Assembly (NCBI GenBank): GCA_900547315.1
Contig: URGI01000028.1
Span: 1-23,278, forward strand
From: an uncultured Eubacteriales bacterium
Lineage (GTDB): Bacteria; Bacillota; Clostridia; Oscillospirales; Oscillospiraceae
DNA: 23,278 bases
Direction of reading: 5' to 3'
The notes beneath the pieces were generated by a model. It was not told the origin of the DNA and made no database searches. It saw nothing but the letters and a program-made list of their open reading frames with translations. The position numbers and the translations under genes were made by a program. Of the stretch, positions 1 to 8,157 are shown piece by piece; within the stretch, counting starts at the first letter, position 1; each line of letters starts with the position of its first letter.

Positions 1-208
1 CTCTCGTTCTCAGGAAAACACCGTTCTCGCTCTTACCATGGACGCCATAATTATGGCGTCCATTTTTGTCGTCATAATATCCATAATTATGGGTCTGCGC
101 CTTACCGCGCTGGTCATACTTAGCGTAATTATTATTTCCGTTATTATTTTCACGCCAATCCCACTTGGTATGAAGCGTAACCGCTGTTGATTTATTTTTG
201 ATACAACG
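1..208. other. AT-rich region, no gene assigned
   Basis: This stretch is clearly more AT-rich than the rest of the window. Short open frames run through it on both strands. One on the plus strand ends at 188-190 and would encode a hydrophobic tail. One on the minus strand would encode a hydrophilic Asn/Tyr/His-rich peptide with a repeated HNYG motif. None has a start codon with a ribosome binding site inside the window, and the HNYG repeats come from the palindromic core CCATAATTATGG, which occurs twice (45-56 and 81-92). It could be the 3' end of a gene that begins outside the window, or intergenic DNA. I do not call a gene. Confidence 0.4.
38..63. repeat. 26-bp perfect palindrome
   Basis: Each half reads ATGGACGCCATAA inward from the end, so the two strands are identical over 26 bases. 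A shorter copy of its core, CCATAATTATGG, sits at 81-92 with centres 36 bp apart. There is no T-tract, so this is not an obvious terminator. It could be a protein-binding site or a palindromic repeat unit. Function unknown. Confidence 0.6.
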
Positions 209-242
209 AAGCGGCTTCGCCAAGTGGCGGAGCCGCTTTTTT
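209..242 (+). terminator. Rho-independent terminator or leader attenuator before livK
   Basis: The arms AAGCGGCTTCGCC (209-221) and GGCGGAGCCGCTT (226-238) form a 13-bp stem with one G-T wobble and loop AAGT, followed by a run of six T. It ends only 34 bases before the livK start. I could not find a convincing promoter between the hairpin and the gene. It either ends an upstream transcript, with livK's promoter hidden or overlapping, or lies in the livK leader as an attenuator. Confidence 0.75.
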
Positions 243-276
243 GTATATATATTCCATGTTTTAAGGAGAATGCAAA

Positions 277-1446
277 ATGAAAAAGAGATTTGTATGTATG
301 TTCCTCGCACTCGCAATGCTGTTTGCGCTGGCCGCCTGCGGCAACAGCAGCACCCCCGCTGCTTCTGATAACGGCTCCGCCTCCGACGGCAGCTCCGACA
401 CCATAAAGCTCGGCGGCATCGGCGCCCTGACCGGCGGCTATGCAAACTACGGCCTGTCCGTCCAGCACGGCGCACAGCTCGCCGTTGACGAGATCAATGC
501 CGCCGGCGGCGTGAACGGCAAGCAGCTTGAGCTGAACTTCCAGGATTCCCAGGGCGATCCCGAAAGCGCCGTCAGCGCTTACGGCAAGCTGATGGACTGG
601 GGCATGGACGTTTCTCTGGGCTGCGTTATGTCCGGTGAAACCGCGTCCGTCGTCGCAGCCGCCAAGGAAGACGACGTTCTGCTTCTCACTCCCTCCGGCT
701 CCTCCGACTCCTGCCTCAGCGGCAACGACAAGGCCTTCCGCATCTGCTTCTATGATTCCTACCAGGGCACCGCAGCCGCCAACTACCTGAGCGAGAAGAA
801 CCTGGCCACCGAAGTTGGTGTCCTGTACCAGAGCGACAGCGACTACTCCACCGGCCTGTACAGCTCCTTCGTCGCCGAGTGCGCTGATCTCGGCATCAAC
901 ATCGTCGAGACCCAGACCTTCACCGCCTCCACCAGCACCGACTTCTCCACTCAGGTCAACGCACTTGTCGATTCCGGCGTCAAGGTCGTGTTCATCCCCT
1001 TCTACGCTGAAGAAGCTTCCACCTTCCTGACTCAGGCCAAGGGCAAGTTCGCCGATGACGTTTACTTCTTCGGCGCCGACGGTCTTGACGGCATCCTCGG
1101 CAAGGTCGAGCAGGATGTCACCATCGCAAACAATGTTCTGATGCTCACCCCCTTCGCAGCTGACTCCACCGAAGAGAACGTCCAGTCCTTCGTCAAGGCT
1201 TACGAGGCTGCCTACGGCGCAACTCCCGACCAGTTCGCAGCTGACGCATACGACGCAGTGTACGTCATCAAGGCCGCAGTTGAGAAGGCCGGCAGCACCT
1301 CCGGCGCAGCTCTCGCGGCAGTTATGCCTGAGCTTGAAGTCACCGGCGTAACCGGCACCATGACCTGGGACGCCGACGGCAACACCAACAAGAACGCCAG
1401 CGCCATCCTCTACTTTGACGGCGTGGGCAGCGTCTTCGGTAACTGA
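277..1446 (+). CDS. livK: Branched-chain amino acid ABC transporter substrate-binding lipoprotein
   Basis: The 389-residue product is the extracellular, lipid-anchored receptor of a LivKHMGF importer (leucine, isoleucine, valine or related amino acids). It starts with a lipoprotein signal peptide: basic MKKR, a hydrophobic core, and lipobox L18-A-A-C21. A Ser/Ala/Gly/Asp-rich linker follows to about residue 42. The mature type 1 periplasmic-binding fold then begins with KLGGIGALTGGYANYG and includes AVDEINAAGGVNGKQLEL, a family hallmark. Length is normal. AAGGAG at 263-268 is 8 bases from the ATG, supporting the start. The gene leads a complete operon, with a 122-bp gap and a hairpin before livH, as often seen when the receptor is needed in excess over the permease. 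Exact ligand specificity cannot be read from sequence. Confidence 0.93.
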   Translation: MKKRFVCMFLALAMLFALAACGNSSTPAASDNGSASDGSSDTIKLGGIGALTGGYANYGLSVQHGAQLAVDEINAAGGVNGKQLELNFQDSQGDPESAVSAYGKLMDWGMDVSLGCVMSGETASVVAAAKEDDVLLLTPSGSSDSCLSGNDKAFRICFYDSYQGTAAANYLSEKNLATEVGVLYQSDSDYSTGLYSSFVAECADLGINIVETQTFTASTSTDFSTQVNALVDSGVKVVFIPFYAEEASTFLTQAKGKFADDVYFFGADGLDGILGKVEQDVTIANNVLMLTPFAADSTEENVQSFVKAYEAAYGATPDQFAADAYDAVYVIKAAVEKAGSTSGAALAAVMPELEVTGVTGTMTWDADGNTNKNASAILYFDGVGSVFGN

Positions 1447-1520
1447 TAAAATCCGCTACATCTCATCCTCCATATAATATATTCCCCAACTCCGGCGAGG
1501 CCGGAAAACAAGCCCCTATG

Positions 1521-1544
1521 TCCTCCGGGTATCCGCCCGGAGGA
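1521..1544 (+). promoter_or_regulatory. Intercistronic mRNA hairpin between livK and livH
   Basis: TCCTCCGGG (1521-1529) pairs perfectly with CCCGGAGGA (1536-1544) around loop TATCCG. No T-tract follows, so full termination is unlikely. A 3' stabiliser of livK mRNA, or partial attenuation giving more receptor than permease, is the likely role (inference). Confidence 0.5.
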
Positions 1545-1568
1545 TGGGCGCTGTAAAGGAAGACCGAT

Positions 1569-2447
1569 ATGACTCATTTTATTCAAACTCTGATAAGCGG
1601 CCTGAGCCTGGGCAGCATATACGCGCTCATCGCTCTGGGCTATACAATGGTGTACGGCATCGCCAAAATGCTTAACTTCGCGCACGGCGACATCATCATG
1701 ATCGGCGCGTACGCGGGCATAGTTACTGTCAATCAGCTTGGCCTGCCTCCGATAGTCGCGGTCATCGTCAGCGTCGTGATCTGCGCGGGGCTTGGTATGC
1801 TGATCGAATTTCTGGCCTATAAGCCTCTGCGTCAGGCGCCGCCGCTGAGCGTGCTCATCACCGCCATCGGCGTCAGCTACCTGCTGCAGAACCTCGCCCT
1901 GATAATCTTCGGCTCCCAGCAGAAGGCCTACCCCAGCCTCATCGAGCTCTCCAGCTTCACTATCGGAGGGGTCACGGTGGACGGCATCTCCGTCCTGACC
2001 CTGCTGATGACGGCGCTGATCATGGTAGTGCTTAGCTTCTTCATCAACAAGACCAAGCTCGGCAAGGCGATGCGCGCCGTGTCGGAGGACAAGAACGCCG
2101 CGTCCCTCATGGGCATCAGCGTCAACCGCACCATCACCCTCACCTTCGCCATCGGCTCCGCGCTCGCGGCCTTCGCAAGCATTTTCTACGGCATGTCCTA
2201 TGTCTACATCAAGCCCACCACCGGCGCGATGCCCGGCATCAAGGCCTTCACGGCCGCAGTTTTCGGCGGCATCGGCTCAATCCCCGGCGCAATGCTCGGC
2301 GGCATCCTGCTCGGCATGATCGAGCAGTTCTCAAAGACCTATATCTCCACGCTCTGGGCCGACGCCATTGTGTTCGGCGTTCTGGTTCTGGTGCTGGTCG
2401 TCAAGCCCACCGGCCTGCTGGGCAAAAATATTAACGAGAAGGTGTAA
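1569..2447 (+). CDS. livH: Branched-chain amino acid ABC transporter permease LivH
   Basis: This 292-residue integral membrane protein is one of the two permease subunits of the Liv importer. Family signatures visible are LISGLSLGSIYALIALGYTMVYGIAKMLNFAHGD near the N-terminus and the cytoplasmic coupling region RAVSEDKNAASLMGISVNRT around residues 170-190. About eight hydrophobic segments span the protein, which ends KPTGLLGKNINEKV, typical of LivH. AAAGGA at 1555-1560 lies 8 bases before the ATG. livM follows after 2 bases, so the two permeases are translationally linked. Length matches the family. Confidence 0.95.
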   Translation: MTHFIQTLISGLSLGSIYALIALGYTMVYGIAKMLNFAHGDIIMIGAYAGIVTVNQLGLPPIVAVIVSVVICAGLGMLIEFLAYKPLRQAPPLSVLITAIGVSYLLQNLALIIFGSQQKAYPSLIELSSFTIGGVTVDGISVLTLLMTALIMVVLSFFINKTKLGKAMRAVSEDKNAASLMGISVNRTITLTFAIGSALAAFASIFYGMSYVYIKPTTGAMPGIKAFTAAVFGGIGSIPGAMLGGILLGMIEQFSKTYISTLWADAIVFGVLVLVLVVKPTGLLGKNINEKV

Positions 2448-2449
2448 CG

Positions 2450-3460
2450 ATGAAGAAAAAAGTTAAGCTCAATCATGACGTCGTCACCTTCGCACTCGTC
2501 GTCCTGCTCTATGCCGTTGTCGCGTTTCTGCTTTACAGCGGCAGTCTCACTCGCCAGATAGCCAATATGCTCATCCCGATCTCGGTGTACATTGTCCTCG
2601 CGGTGTCGCTGAACCTTGTCGTCGGCCTGCTGGGCGAGCTGTCCCTCGGCCACGGCGGCTTCCTGTCGGTCGGCCTGTTCTCCGGCTGTCTGGTCGCTAT
2701 CGCGCTGTCTGCCACGTCGCTGCCGCTCTTCGTTCGCCTGCCGCTGTCGATGATTGTCGGCGGTCTCGTCGCAATGGTGTTCGGCTTCATCGTCGGTCTG
2801 CCCGCGCTGCGCCTCAAGGGCGATTATCTTGCGATCGTTACTCTGGCCTGCGGCGAGATCATCAAGAATATCATCACGAACCTTGACATCACTGGCGGCG
2901 CGCTCGGCCTCAACACCGGCGCGATCTACTCCAACGCCAAAACGCTGCTCCCCTACGCGGCAGTGCTGGTGCTGCTGACGGTGCTGGTCATGATGAACCT
3001 CAAGCACTCGAAGCACGGCCGCGCCATCATGGCCATCCGCGACAACCGCATCGCGGCGGAGTCCATCGGCATCAACGTCACCTACTTCAAGCTCGCAGTG
3101 TTCATGCTCTCGGCCTTCTTCGCCGGAGCCTCCGGAACCCTCTACGGCCACTTCTTCGCAAACGTCAAGGCCGCGTCCTTCGACTATAACATGTCCATCG
3201 AAATTCTTGTCATCGTCGTCCTCGGCGGCATGGGCAGCGTCCCCGGCTCCATCATCGCGGCGATAGTGCTCCAGCTTCTACCGGAGCTTATGCGCGAGTT
3301 TGCCGATTACCGCATGCTGCTCTACGCGATAGTCCTCATCCTCGTCATGCTGGCCACCAACGACCCGCGTATGCGCGAATTCTTTGAGCGGCTGCGCCCG
3401 TCAAACCTCGTGAGAAAGCTTGCCGCAAAGAACAAAAAGGAGGCGCAGACAGATGACTAA
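2450..3460 (+). CDS. livM: Branched-chain amino acid ABC transporter permease LivM
   Basis: The 336-residue product is the second permease subunit. Diagnostic stretches are VSLNLVVGLLGELSLGHGGFLSVGLFSG in the N-terminal third, GLPALRLKGDYLAIVTLACGEI, and the coupling region GRAIMAIRDNRIAAESIGINVTYFKL, followed by a helix pair and VLGGMGSVPGSIIAA. A cytoplasmic Lys/Arg-rich tail ends the protein. AAGGTG, 5 bases upstream of the ATG, overlaps the end of livH. The stop codon overlaps the start of livG by 8 bases. It would pair with LivH in the membrane and be driven by LivG and LivF. Confidence 0.95.
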   Translation: MKKKVKLNHDVVTFALVVLLYAVVAFLLYSGSLTRQIANMLIPISVYIVLAVSLNLVVGLLGELSLGHGGFLSVGLFSGCLVAIALSATSLPLFVRLPLSMIVGGLVAMVFGFIVGLPALRLKGDYLAIVTLACGEIIKNIITNLDITGGALGLNTGAIYSNAKTLLPYAAVLVLLTVLVMMNLKHSKHGRAIMAIRDNRIAAESIGINVTYFKLAVFMLSAFFAGASGTLYGHFFANVKAASFDYNMSIEILVIVVLGGMGSVPGSIIAAIVLQLLPELMREFADYRMLLYAIVLILVMLATNDPRMREFFERLRPSNLVRKLAAKNKKEAQTDD

Positions 3461-4295
3461 CAAGACCAAACTCGTCACCGTCACGCCGCGCGTCGCCATG
3501 CTCACCGAGCGCGACGTCGGCAAGACTCCCGTGCTCGAATGCATCGACCTCGGCATCAGCTTCGGCGGCCTGAAGGCGGTCGACAACTTCAATATAACCA
3601 TCGGCCGCACCGAGATTGCCGGCCTTATCGGGCCGAACGGTGCCGGTAAAACCACCGTTTTCAACCTGCTCACCAGCGTGTACCAGCCCACCCACGGCAC
3701 CATCCTGCTCGACGGCAAGGACATCCACGGCATGAGCACCGCGCAGATAAACCACGCCGGTATCGCGCGCACCTTCCAGAACATCCGTCTGTTCTCCAAC
3801 CTCACCGTTGAGGAGAACATCACGGTCGCGATGGGGCCGCAGATCAAATACGGCCTTGCGAGCAGCATCCTGCACCTGCCCCCATACCGTTGGGAGGAGC
3901 GCGTCGCGCACGAGCGCGCGATGGAGCTGCTAAGCATCTTCCACATGGAGGACACGGCAAACGCGCAGGCTGGCAGCCTGCCCTACGGCGCGCAGCGCCG
4001 CCTTGAGATTCTCCGCGCGCTGGCGACAAACCCCAGTCTGCTGCTGCTCGACGAGCCTGCCGCTGGCATGAACCCCTCCGAGACCGCGGAGCTGACCGAC
4101 AACATTCTCGCCATCCGCGACACCTTCAAGATCGCGGTTCTGCTCATCGAGCACGACATGAACCTTGTCATGAACATCTGCGAAGGCATCGCGGTGCTCA
4201 ACTTCGGCAAGCTCATCGCCAAGGGCAGCGCGGAGGACATCCAGAACAATCCCGAGGTCATCGAAGCCTACCTCGGCCGGAAGAAGGAGGCGTGA
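3453..4295 (+). CDS. livG: Branched-chain amino acid ABC transporter ATPase LivG
   Basis: This 280-residue cytoplasmic ATPase is one half of the LivGF motor. Walker A is GPNGAGKTT (about residues 60-68). The helical insert AGIARTFQNIRLFSNLTVEENI is typical of LivG. The signature motif is a divergent LPYGAQRR instead of the usual LSYGQQRR. Walker B is LLLLDEPAAGMNP and the H-loop is LLIEHDMNLVM. I chose the ATG at 3453 because AAGGAGG at 3437-3443 is 9 bases away; a frame start at 3420 lies inside livM and has no ribosome binding site. About 25 residues precede the usual domain start, a slightly long N-terminus. It overlaps livM by 8 bases and is followed 2 bases later by livF. Confidence 0.94.
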   Translation: MTNKTKLVTVTPRVAMLTERDVGKTPVLECIDLGISFGGLKAVDNFNITIGRTEIAGLIGPNGAGKTTVFNLLTSVYQPTHGTILLDGKDIHGMSTAQINHAGIARTFQNIRLFSNLTVEENITVAMGPQIKYGLASSILHLPPYRWEERVAHERAMELLSIFHMEDTANAQAGSLPYGAQRRLEILRALATNPSLLLLDEPAAGMNPSETAELTDNILAIRDTFKIAVLLIEHDMNLVMNICEGIAVLNFGKLIAKGSAEDIQNNPEVIEAYLGRKKEA

Positions 4296-4297
4296 AC

Positions 4298-5008
4298 ATG
4301 GGAGTAATGCTTAAAGTAAACGATCTGCACGTCTATTACGGCAGCATCCACGCCGTCAAGGGTGTGTCCTTCGAGGTAAACGAGGGCGAGGTCGTCACGC
4401 TCATCGGCGCAAACGGCGCCGGTAAGTCCACCGTTCTGAACACCGTCTCCGATCTGCTGCACCCCCGCGCTGGCAGCATCGAATTTGAGGGCACAGATCT
4501 CAAGGGCGTGCCCCCGCACAAGATCCTCTCCAGAGGTCTTGCGCAGGTTCCGGAAGGGCGGCACGTATTTTTGCAGATGACCGTTGAGGAGAACCTGGAG
4601 ATGGGCGCATACACGCAGCCGAAATCCGGTATCGCCGACGGCATAGCCGATGTCTACCGCCGCTTCCCCCGTCTGGAGGAGCGCCGCAAGCAGACCGCCG
4701 GTACTCTCTCCGGCGGTGAGCAGCAGATGCTGGCCATGGGACGCGCGCTCATGTCGAAGCCGAAGCTGCTGATGCTGGATGAGCCGTCGATGGGTCTTGC
4801 GCCCATTCTCGTCGAGCAGATATTCGACATCATCCGCGAGCTGCACGCCGCGGGCACGACCATTCTTCTCGTCGAGCAGAACGCGAACGCCGCGCTGAGC
4901 GTAGCAAACCGCGCCTATGTCCTCGAAACCGGCAGAATCGTCCTCTCCGGCACCGGCGACGAGCTGATGCACAGCGAGCAGGTTCAGAAAGCCTACCTCG
5001 GCGGCTGA
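4298..5008 (+). CDS. livF: Branched-chain amino acid ABC transporter ATPase LivF
   Basis: The 236-residue product is the second ATPase of the importer. It begins MLKVNDLHVYYGSIHAVKGVSFEV. Walker A is GANGAGKST (about 37-45), the signature is LSGGEQQMLAMGRAL, Walker B is LLMLDEPSMGLAP (the LivF hallmark), and the H-loop region reads ILLVEQNANAAL, where LivF proteins naturally carry Q in place of H. AAGGAGG at 4284-4290 is 7 bases before ATG 4298 but only 1 base before an in-frame GTG at 4292, so ATG 4298 is preferred. Last gene of the liv operon. Confidence 0.94.
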   Translation: MGVMLKVNDLHVYYGSIHAVKGVSFEVNEGEVVTLIGANGAGKSTVLNTVSDLLHPRAGSIEFEGTDLKGVPPHKILSRGLAQVPEGRHVFLQMTVEENLEMGAYTQPKSGIADGIADVYRRFPRLEERRKQTAGTLSGGEQQMLAMGRALMSKPKLLMLDEPSMGLAPILVEQIFDIIRELHAAGTTILLVEQNANAALSVANRAYVLETGRIVLSGTGDELMHSEQVQKAYLGG

Positions 5009-5027
5009 ATTGTATATTATATAATAG

Positions 5028-5057
5028 AAGCGATTCCGGAAACCGGAATCGCTTTTT
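5028..5057 (+). terminator. Rho-independent terminator of the liv operon
   Basis: AAGCGATTCCGG (5028-5039) and CCGGAATCGCTT (5043-5054) form a perfect 12-bp stem with loop AAA and a run of five T, starting 20 bases after the livF stop. Confidence 0.93.
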
Positions 5058-5078
5058 GCATACCGCCGTTTGAACTAT

Positions 5079-5106
5079 TGCGATAACACGCATAATGTGC
5101 TATAAT
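5079..5106 (+). promoter_or_regulatory. Housekeeping-type promoter for the esterase/DUF6320 pair
   Basis: TTGCGA (5079-5084), a 16-bp spacer and a perfect TATAAT (5101-5106) preceded by TGC, an extended -10 (TGnTATAAT). It lies between the liv terminator and the next start codon, which supports independent transcription. Confidence 0.65.
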
Positions 5107-5167
5107 ATAAAGATATCCGGAGGCCGCGTTTCTGGCGGTTTCCAATCTGCAAAGGATCGATACATCT

Positions 5168-7336
5168 ATGGAGCTGCACGCAAAAACGGTACGCTCACAA
5201 CTTAACTTTTTCAAACCCTTCGTCGCAAACTGCTCTCTTGAAGTCACCCGCAAGGGGCAGGACAAGCTCGGCGAGCTCATGACCGCGCTCCACAAGCACG
5301 AGGTCATGGTCAAAGAGCACGATTTCGGCCGCTTTCAGGGCGCATGGATCATGCCCAAGGATGAGCGGCGCAACGGCGTTGTTCTGTACCTGCACGGCGG
5401 CGGCTACACCTGCGGCAGTCTCGAATACGCCAAGGGCTTCGGCGCGACGCTCGCATCTGAGGCCGGAGTGCGCGTATTCTGCGCGGCTTACCGGCTTGCG
5501 CCCGAAAACCGCTACCCCGCGGCGCTGGACGATGCGCTTGAAAGCTACAACTACCTCCTGCGGAAAGGCTATTCCACAAAGCAGATCATGCTCTGCGGCG
5601 AGAGCGCGGGCGGCGGACTCATCTTCGCGCTGTGCCTGAAGCTCAAGCAGCTGGGGCAGGCGCTGCCCTGCGGGCTTATCGGCATCTCGCCGTGGACGGA
5701 TCTCACCGGCTCCGGCGACTCCTACGAGGCGAACAAGGACGTCGACCCCTCGATGACGCAGGAGCTGCTGCAATTCTACGCCCAGTGCTACACCGACGAC
5801 GCTGCGGATCCGCTCTGTTCCCCGCTCTTCGGCGACCTCACCGGTCTGCCTCCGTCGCTGCTGTTCGTCGGCGGTGACGAGATAATGCTGGACGACACGC
5901 GGCTGCTTTACGAAAAGCTGACCGCCGCCGGCTGCAAGAGCCGCATGATCGTTGCGCCGGAGCGCTGGCACGCCTACGTGCTCTACTGTCTGAGTGAGAA
6001 CATGCCCTCGGACTTCGAGGCGATAAACAAGTTCATGGATCGCGTTCTGTCTCCGGCGCGCAGCCTTCGCTGGATGCGTCTTGACAACGCAGCAAAAATA
6101 TACCCCGCAGCGAAGCGCCGCAACTGGGTCAACTTCTTCCGTCTCTCGGCAGAGCTTTCGGAGCCGGTCGATATTCCGGTGCTGCGCGCCGCGCTGGACG
6201 TGACGGTGCGCCGCTTCCCGTCGATAGCCGTGCGCCTGCAGCCCGGCGTATTCTGGTACTACCTTGAGCAGCTGCCCAAAGCGCCGGAGATTCAGGCCGA
6301 GCGCAGCTGCCCGCTGGCGCATGCGCCCTTCGGCAAGGTGCGCGAATGCGCGCTGCGTGTGCTGGTATACAACGAGCGCAACCGCGTCGCGGTCGAATTC
6401 TTCCACGCAGTGACAGACGGCAACGGCGGCATGACATTCTTCAAGACCCTGCTCGCCGAATATATCAGCCAGAAATACGGCGTCGCCGTGCCCACGGAGC
6501 ATGGCGTGCTCGGCAGGCTGGAGGAGCCGGACGAGGAGGAGCTGGAGGACAGCTTCCTCCGCTACGCCGGAGACGTGAAGGCCAGCCGCAAGGAAGCCAC
6601 GGCCTACCACCTCACCGGAACGCCCGAACCGGACGGCTTCAAGAACCTCATCACCATGATTGCACCCTCGGACGATGTGCGCGCCGCCGCGAAGCGGCAC
6701 GGCGTGACCGTGACGGAGCTGCTCTGCGCGGCGATGATGCAGGCCATAAACGAGCTTCAGGCCGAGCGCGTACCACAGCGCCGCCTGCGCAAGCCCGTCA
6801 AAGTCCTGCTCCCCGTTAACCTGCGCCGCATGTTCCCCAGCAAGACCCTGCGCAACTTCGTCTCGTACATCACGCCGGAGATCGACCCCTGCATGGGTGA
6901 TTACAGCTTCGACGAGATATGCTCCATCGTGCACCACCGCATGGGGCTTGAAAATAACCCCCAGTCGATGCGCGCGAAATTCGCCGCGAACGTCGCCAGC
7001 GAGAAATCCCCTTTCCTGAAGGTCGTGCCGCTGTTCGTTAAGAACATCGTGATGAAAGCCGTGTTCGACAGGGTGGGCGAGTGCAAATCCTGCCTCTGCC
7101 TCTCGAACCTCGGCAACGTCCAGCTTCCGGAGGTCATGGCGCAGTATGTCTCGCGGCTGGATTTCATAATCGGCGTACAGGCCAAGGCGCCGCACAACTG
7201 CGGCGTGGTCTCGTGGAACGGGACGATGTATATCAACTGCATCCGCAACATCCGCGAAGCGGAGCTTGAGATGCGGTTTTATCAGGTGCTGAAGTCGCTG
7301 GGTATCCACATCAAGGTGGAGAGCAACATGCGTTAA
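5168..7336 (+). CDS. HSL-family esterase fused to an alcohol-acetyltransferase-like domain
   Basis: The 722-residue protein has two catalytic domains. Residues about 1-300 are an alpha/beta hydrolase of the hormone-sensitive-lipase type: oxyanion motif HGGG (76-79), nucleophile elbow GESAGG (Ser146), a likely acid in GGDE (Asp237) and a likely His268. Residues about 305-720 resemble alcohol acetyltransferase/condensation-type acyltransferases, with the hallmark HxxxDG as HAVTDG (His413-Gly418) and conserved flanks NFFRLSAEL and VLLPVNLRRMFPSKTLRNFVSY. No signal peptide or membrane segment is seen, so it is probably cytoplasmic. AAAGGA at 5151-5156 supports the start. A zinc-ribbon membrane protein follows 30 bp later. 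Likely chemistry is ester hydrolysis coupled to acyl transfer, perhaps on lipids or alcohols; the substrate is unknown. Confidence 0.8.
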   Translation: MELHAKTVRSQLNFFKPFVANCSLEVTRKGQDKLGELMTALHKHEVMVKEHDFGRFQGAWIMPKDERRNGVVLYLHGGGYTCGSLEYAKGFGATLASEAGVRVFCAAYRLAPENRYPAALDDALESYNYLLRKGYSTKQIMLCGESAGGGLIFALCLKLKQLGQALPCGLIGISPWTDLTGSGDSYEANKDVDPSMTQELLQFYAQCYTDDAADPLCSPLFGDLTGLPPSLLFVGGDEIMLDDTRLLYEKLTAAGCKSRMIVAPERWHAYVLYCLSENMPSDFEAINKFMDRVLSPARSLRWMRLDNAAKIYPAAKRRNWVNFFRLSAELSEPVDIPVLRAALDVTVRRFPSIAVRLQPGVFWYYLEQLPKAPEIQAERSCPLAHAPFGKVRECALRVLVYNERNRVAVEFFHAVTDGNGGMTFFKTLLAEYISQKYGVAVPTEHGVLGRLEEPDEEELEDSFLRYAGDVKASRKEATAYHLTGTPEPDGFKNLITMIAPSDDVRAAAKRHGVTVTELLCAAMMQAINELQAERVPQRRLRKPVKVLLPVNLRRMFPSKTLRNFVSYITPEIDPCMGDYSFDEICSIVHHRMGLENNPQSMRAKFAANVASEKSPFLKVVPLFVKNIVMKAVFDRVGECKSCLCLSNLGNVQLPEVMAQYVSRLDFIIGVQAKAPHNCGVVSWNGTMYINCIRNIREAELEMRFYQVLKSLGIHIKVESNMR

Positions 7337-7366
7337 TAACCGTCTGCGGTAATTTGGAGGATTCTT

Positions 7367-8065
7367 ATGTATTGTATAAAATGTGGCGTTGAGCTTGCGG
7401 ACAGCGAAAAGGTCTGTCCTCTATGCGGCACGCGGGTGTTTCACCCCGACCTGCCGCGCAGCGAGAGCGAAGCTCCCTTTCCGGCCGACAACCGCGTGCT
7501 GCCGGAGGACGTGAACCGCTCCGGCGTGCTGTTCATTCTCACGGCGCTGACACTGCTCCCCGCCGTGCTGTGCATCGTGTGCGACTGGCGCATCAACGGC
7601 TCCATCGTGTGGTCGGGCTATGCCGCGGGCGGCGTCGCCCTGCTGTACATCACCGTTGTGCTGCCGCTGTGGTTCCGGCACCCGAACCCCGCGATCTTCG
7701 TTCCGGTCGATTTCGCTGCGATAGCGCTGTTCCTGCTGTACATCAACTTCGCTGTCGGCGGGCACTGGTTCTTGTCCTTCGCCTTCCCCGTCACCGGGGC
7801 GATTGCGCTGCTCGTCACCGCGGTCGTCACGCTCATGCGCTACGTCCCCGGCGGTGCGCTGTACATCTTCGGCGGCGCGCTCATCCTCACCGGCGGGCTG
7901 AACGTACTTATAGAGTTCCTGCTGCATATCACTTTCGGCATCGAGGGCATGTTCGTCTGGTCGATCTACCCGCTGACGGTCTGCGTTCTGCTCGGCGTGA
8001 TGCTGCTGGTCGTCGCGGTATGCAAGCCGCTGCGCCGCTCGCTGCACAGGAAATTCTTCCTGTAA
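7367..8065 (+). CDS. Zinc-ribbon multi-pass membrane protein (DUF6320-like)
   Basis: The 232-residue product opens with a zinc ribbon, MYCIKCGVELADSEKVCPLCGTRVF, with cysteines at 3, 6, 17 and 20 (CxxC-CxxC). A short hydrophilic linker follows, then about six hydrophobic segments from residue 50 to 220, ending in a basic tail KPLRRSLHRKFFL. This matches the DUF6320 architecture as I recall it, and that family is often found beside the acetyltransferase-type protein encoded just upstream. TGGAGG at 7355-7360 is 6 bases before the ATG, and the 30-bp gap implies co-transcription. No enzymatic motif is visible; a partner or membrane anchor for the upstream enzyme is inference. Confidence 0.75.
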   Translation: MYCIKCGVELADSEKVCPLCGTRVFHPDLPRSESEAPFPADNRVLPEDVNRSGVLFILTALTLLPAVLCIVCDWRINGSIVWSGYAAGGVALLYITVVLPLWFRHPNPAIFVPVDFAAIALFLLYINFAVGGHWFLSFAFPVTGAIALLVTAVVTLMRYVPGGALYIFGGALILTGGLNVLIEFLLHITFGIEGMFVWSIYPLTVCVLLGVMLLVVAVCKPLRRSLHRKFFL

Positions 8066-8084
8066 TTTATCAGATAACGACAAA

Positions 8085-8125
8085 AGCGCTGTCAAAAAGT
8101 CCTGTCCGGACTTTTTGACAGCGCT
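8085..8125. terminator. Bidirectional terminator; palindromic repeat copy 1
   Basis: A perfect 18-bp stem (8085-8102 with 8108-8125) around a 5-base loop separates two convergent genes. The inner part, GTCAAAAAGTCC paired with GGACTTTTTGAC, recurs at 23156-23197, so it is a repeated palindrome acting as a terminator. TTTT follows the stem on the minus strand. Confidence 0.8.
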
Positions 8126-8157
8126 GAAATTATTTTGCCGTTAACGCTTAAAGCCGA

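Noticed and set aside
5070..5106. TTGAAC at 5070-5075 as the -35 for TATAAT at 5101
   Set aside because: The spacing would be 25 bp; TTGCGA at 5079 gives 16 bp with an extended -10.
5195..7309. 704-codon open frame on the minus strand
   Set aside because: It is the antisense of the esterase-acyltransferase gene, has no family motif, is rich in His/Arg/Val as GC-rich shadows are, and lacks a suitable ribosome binding site.
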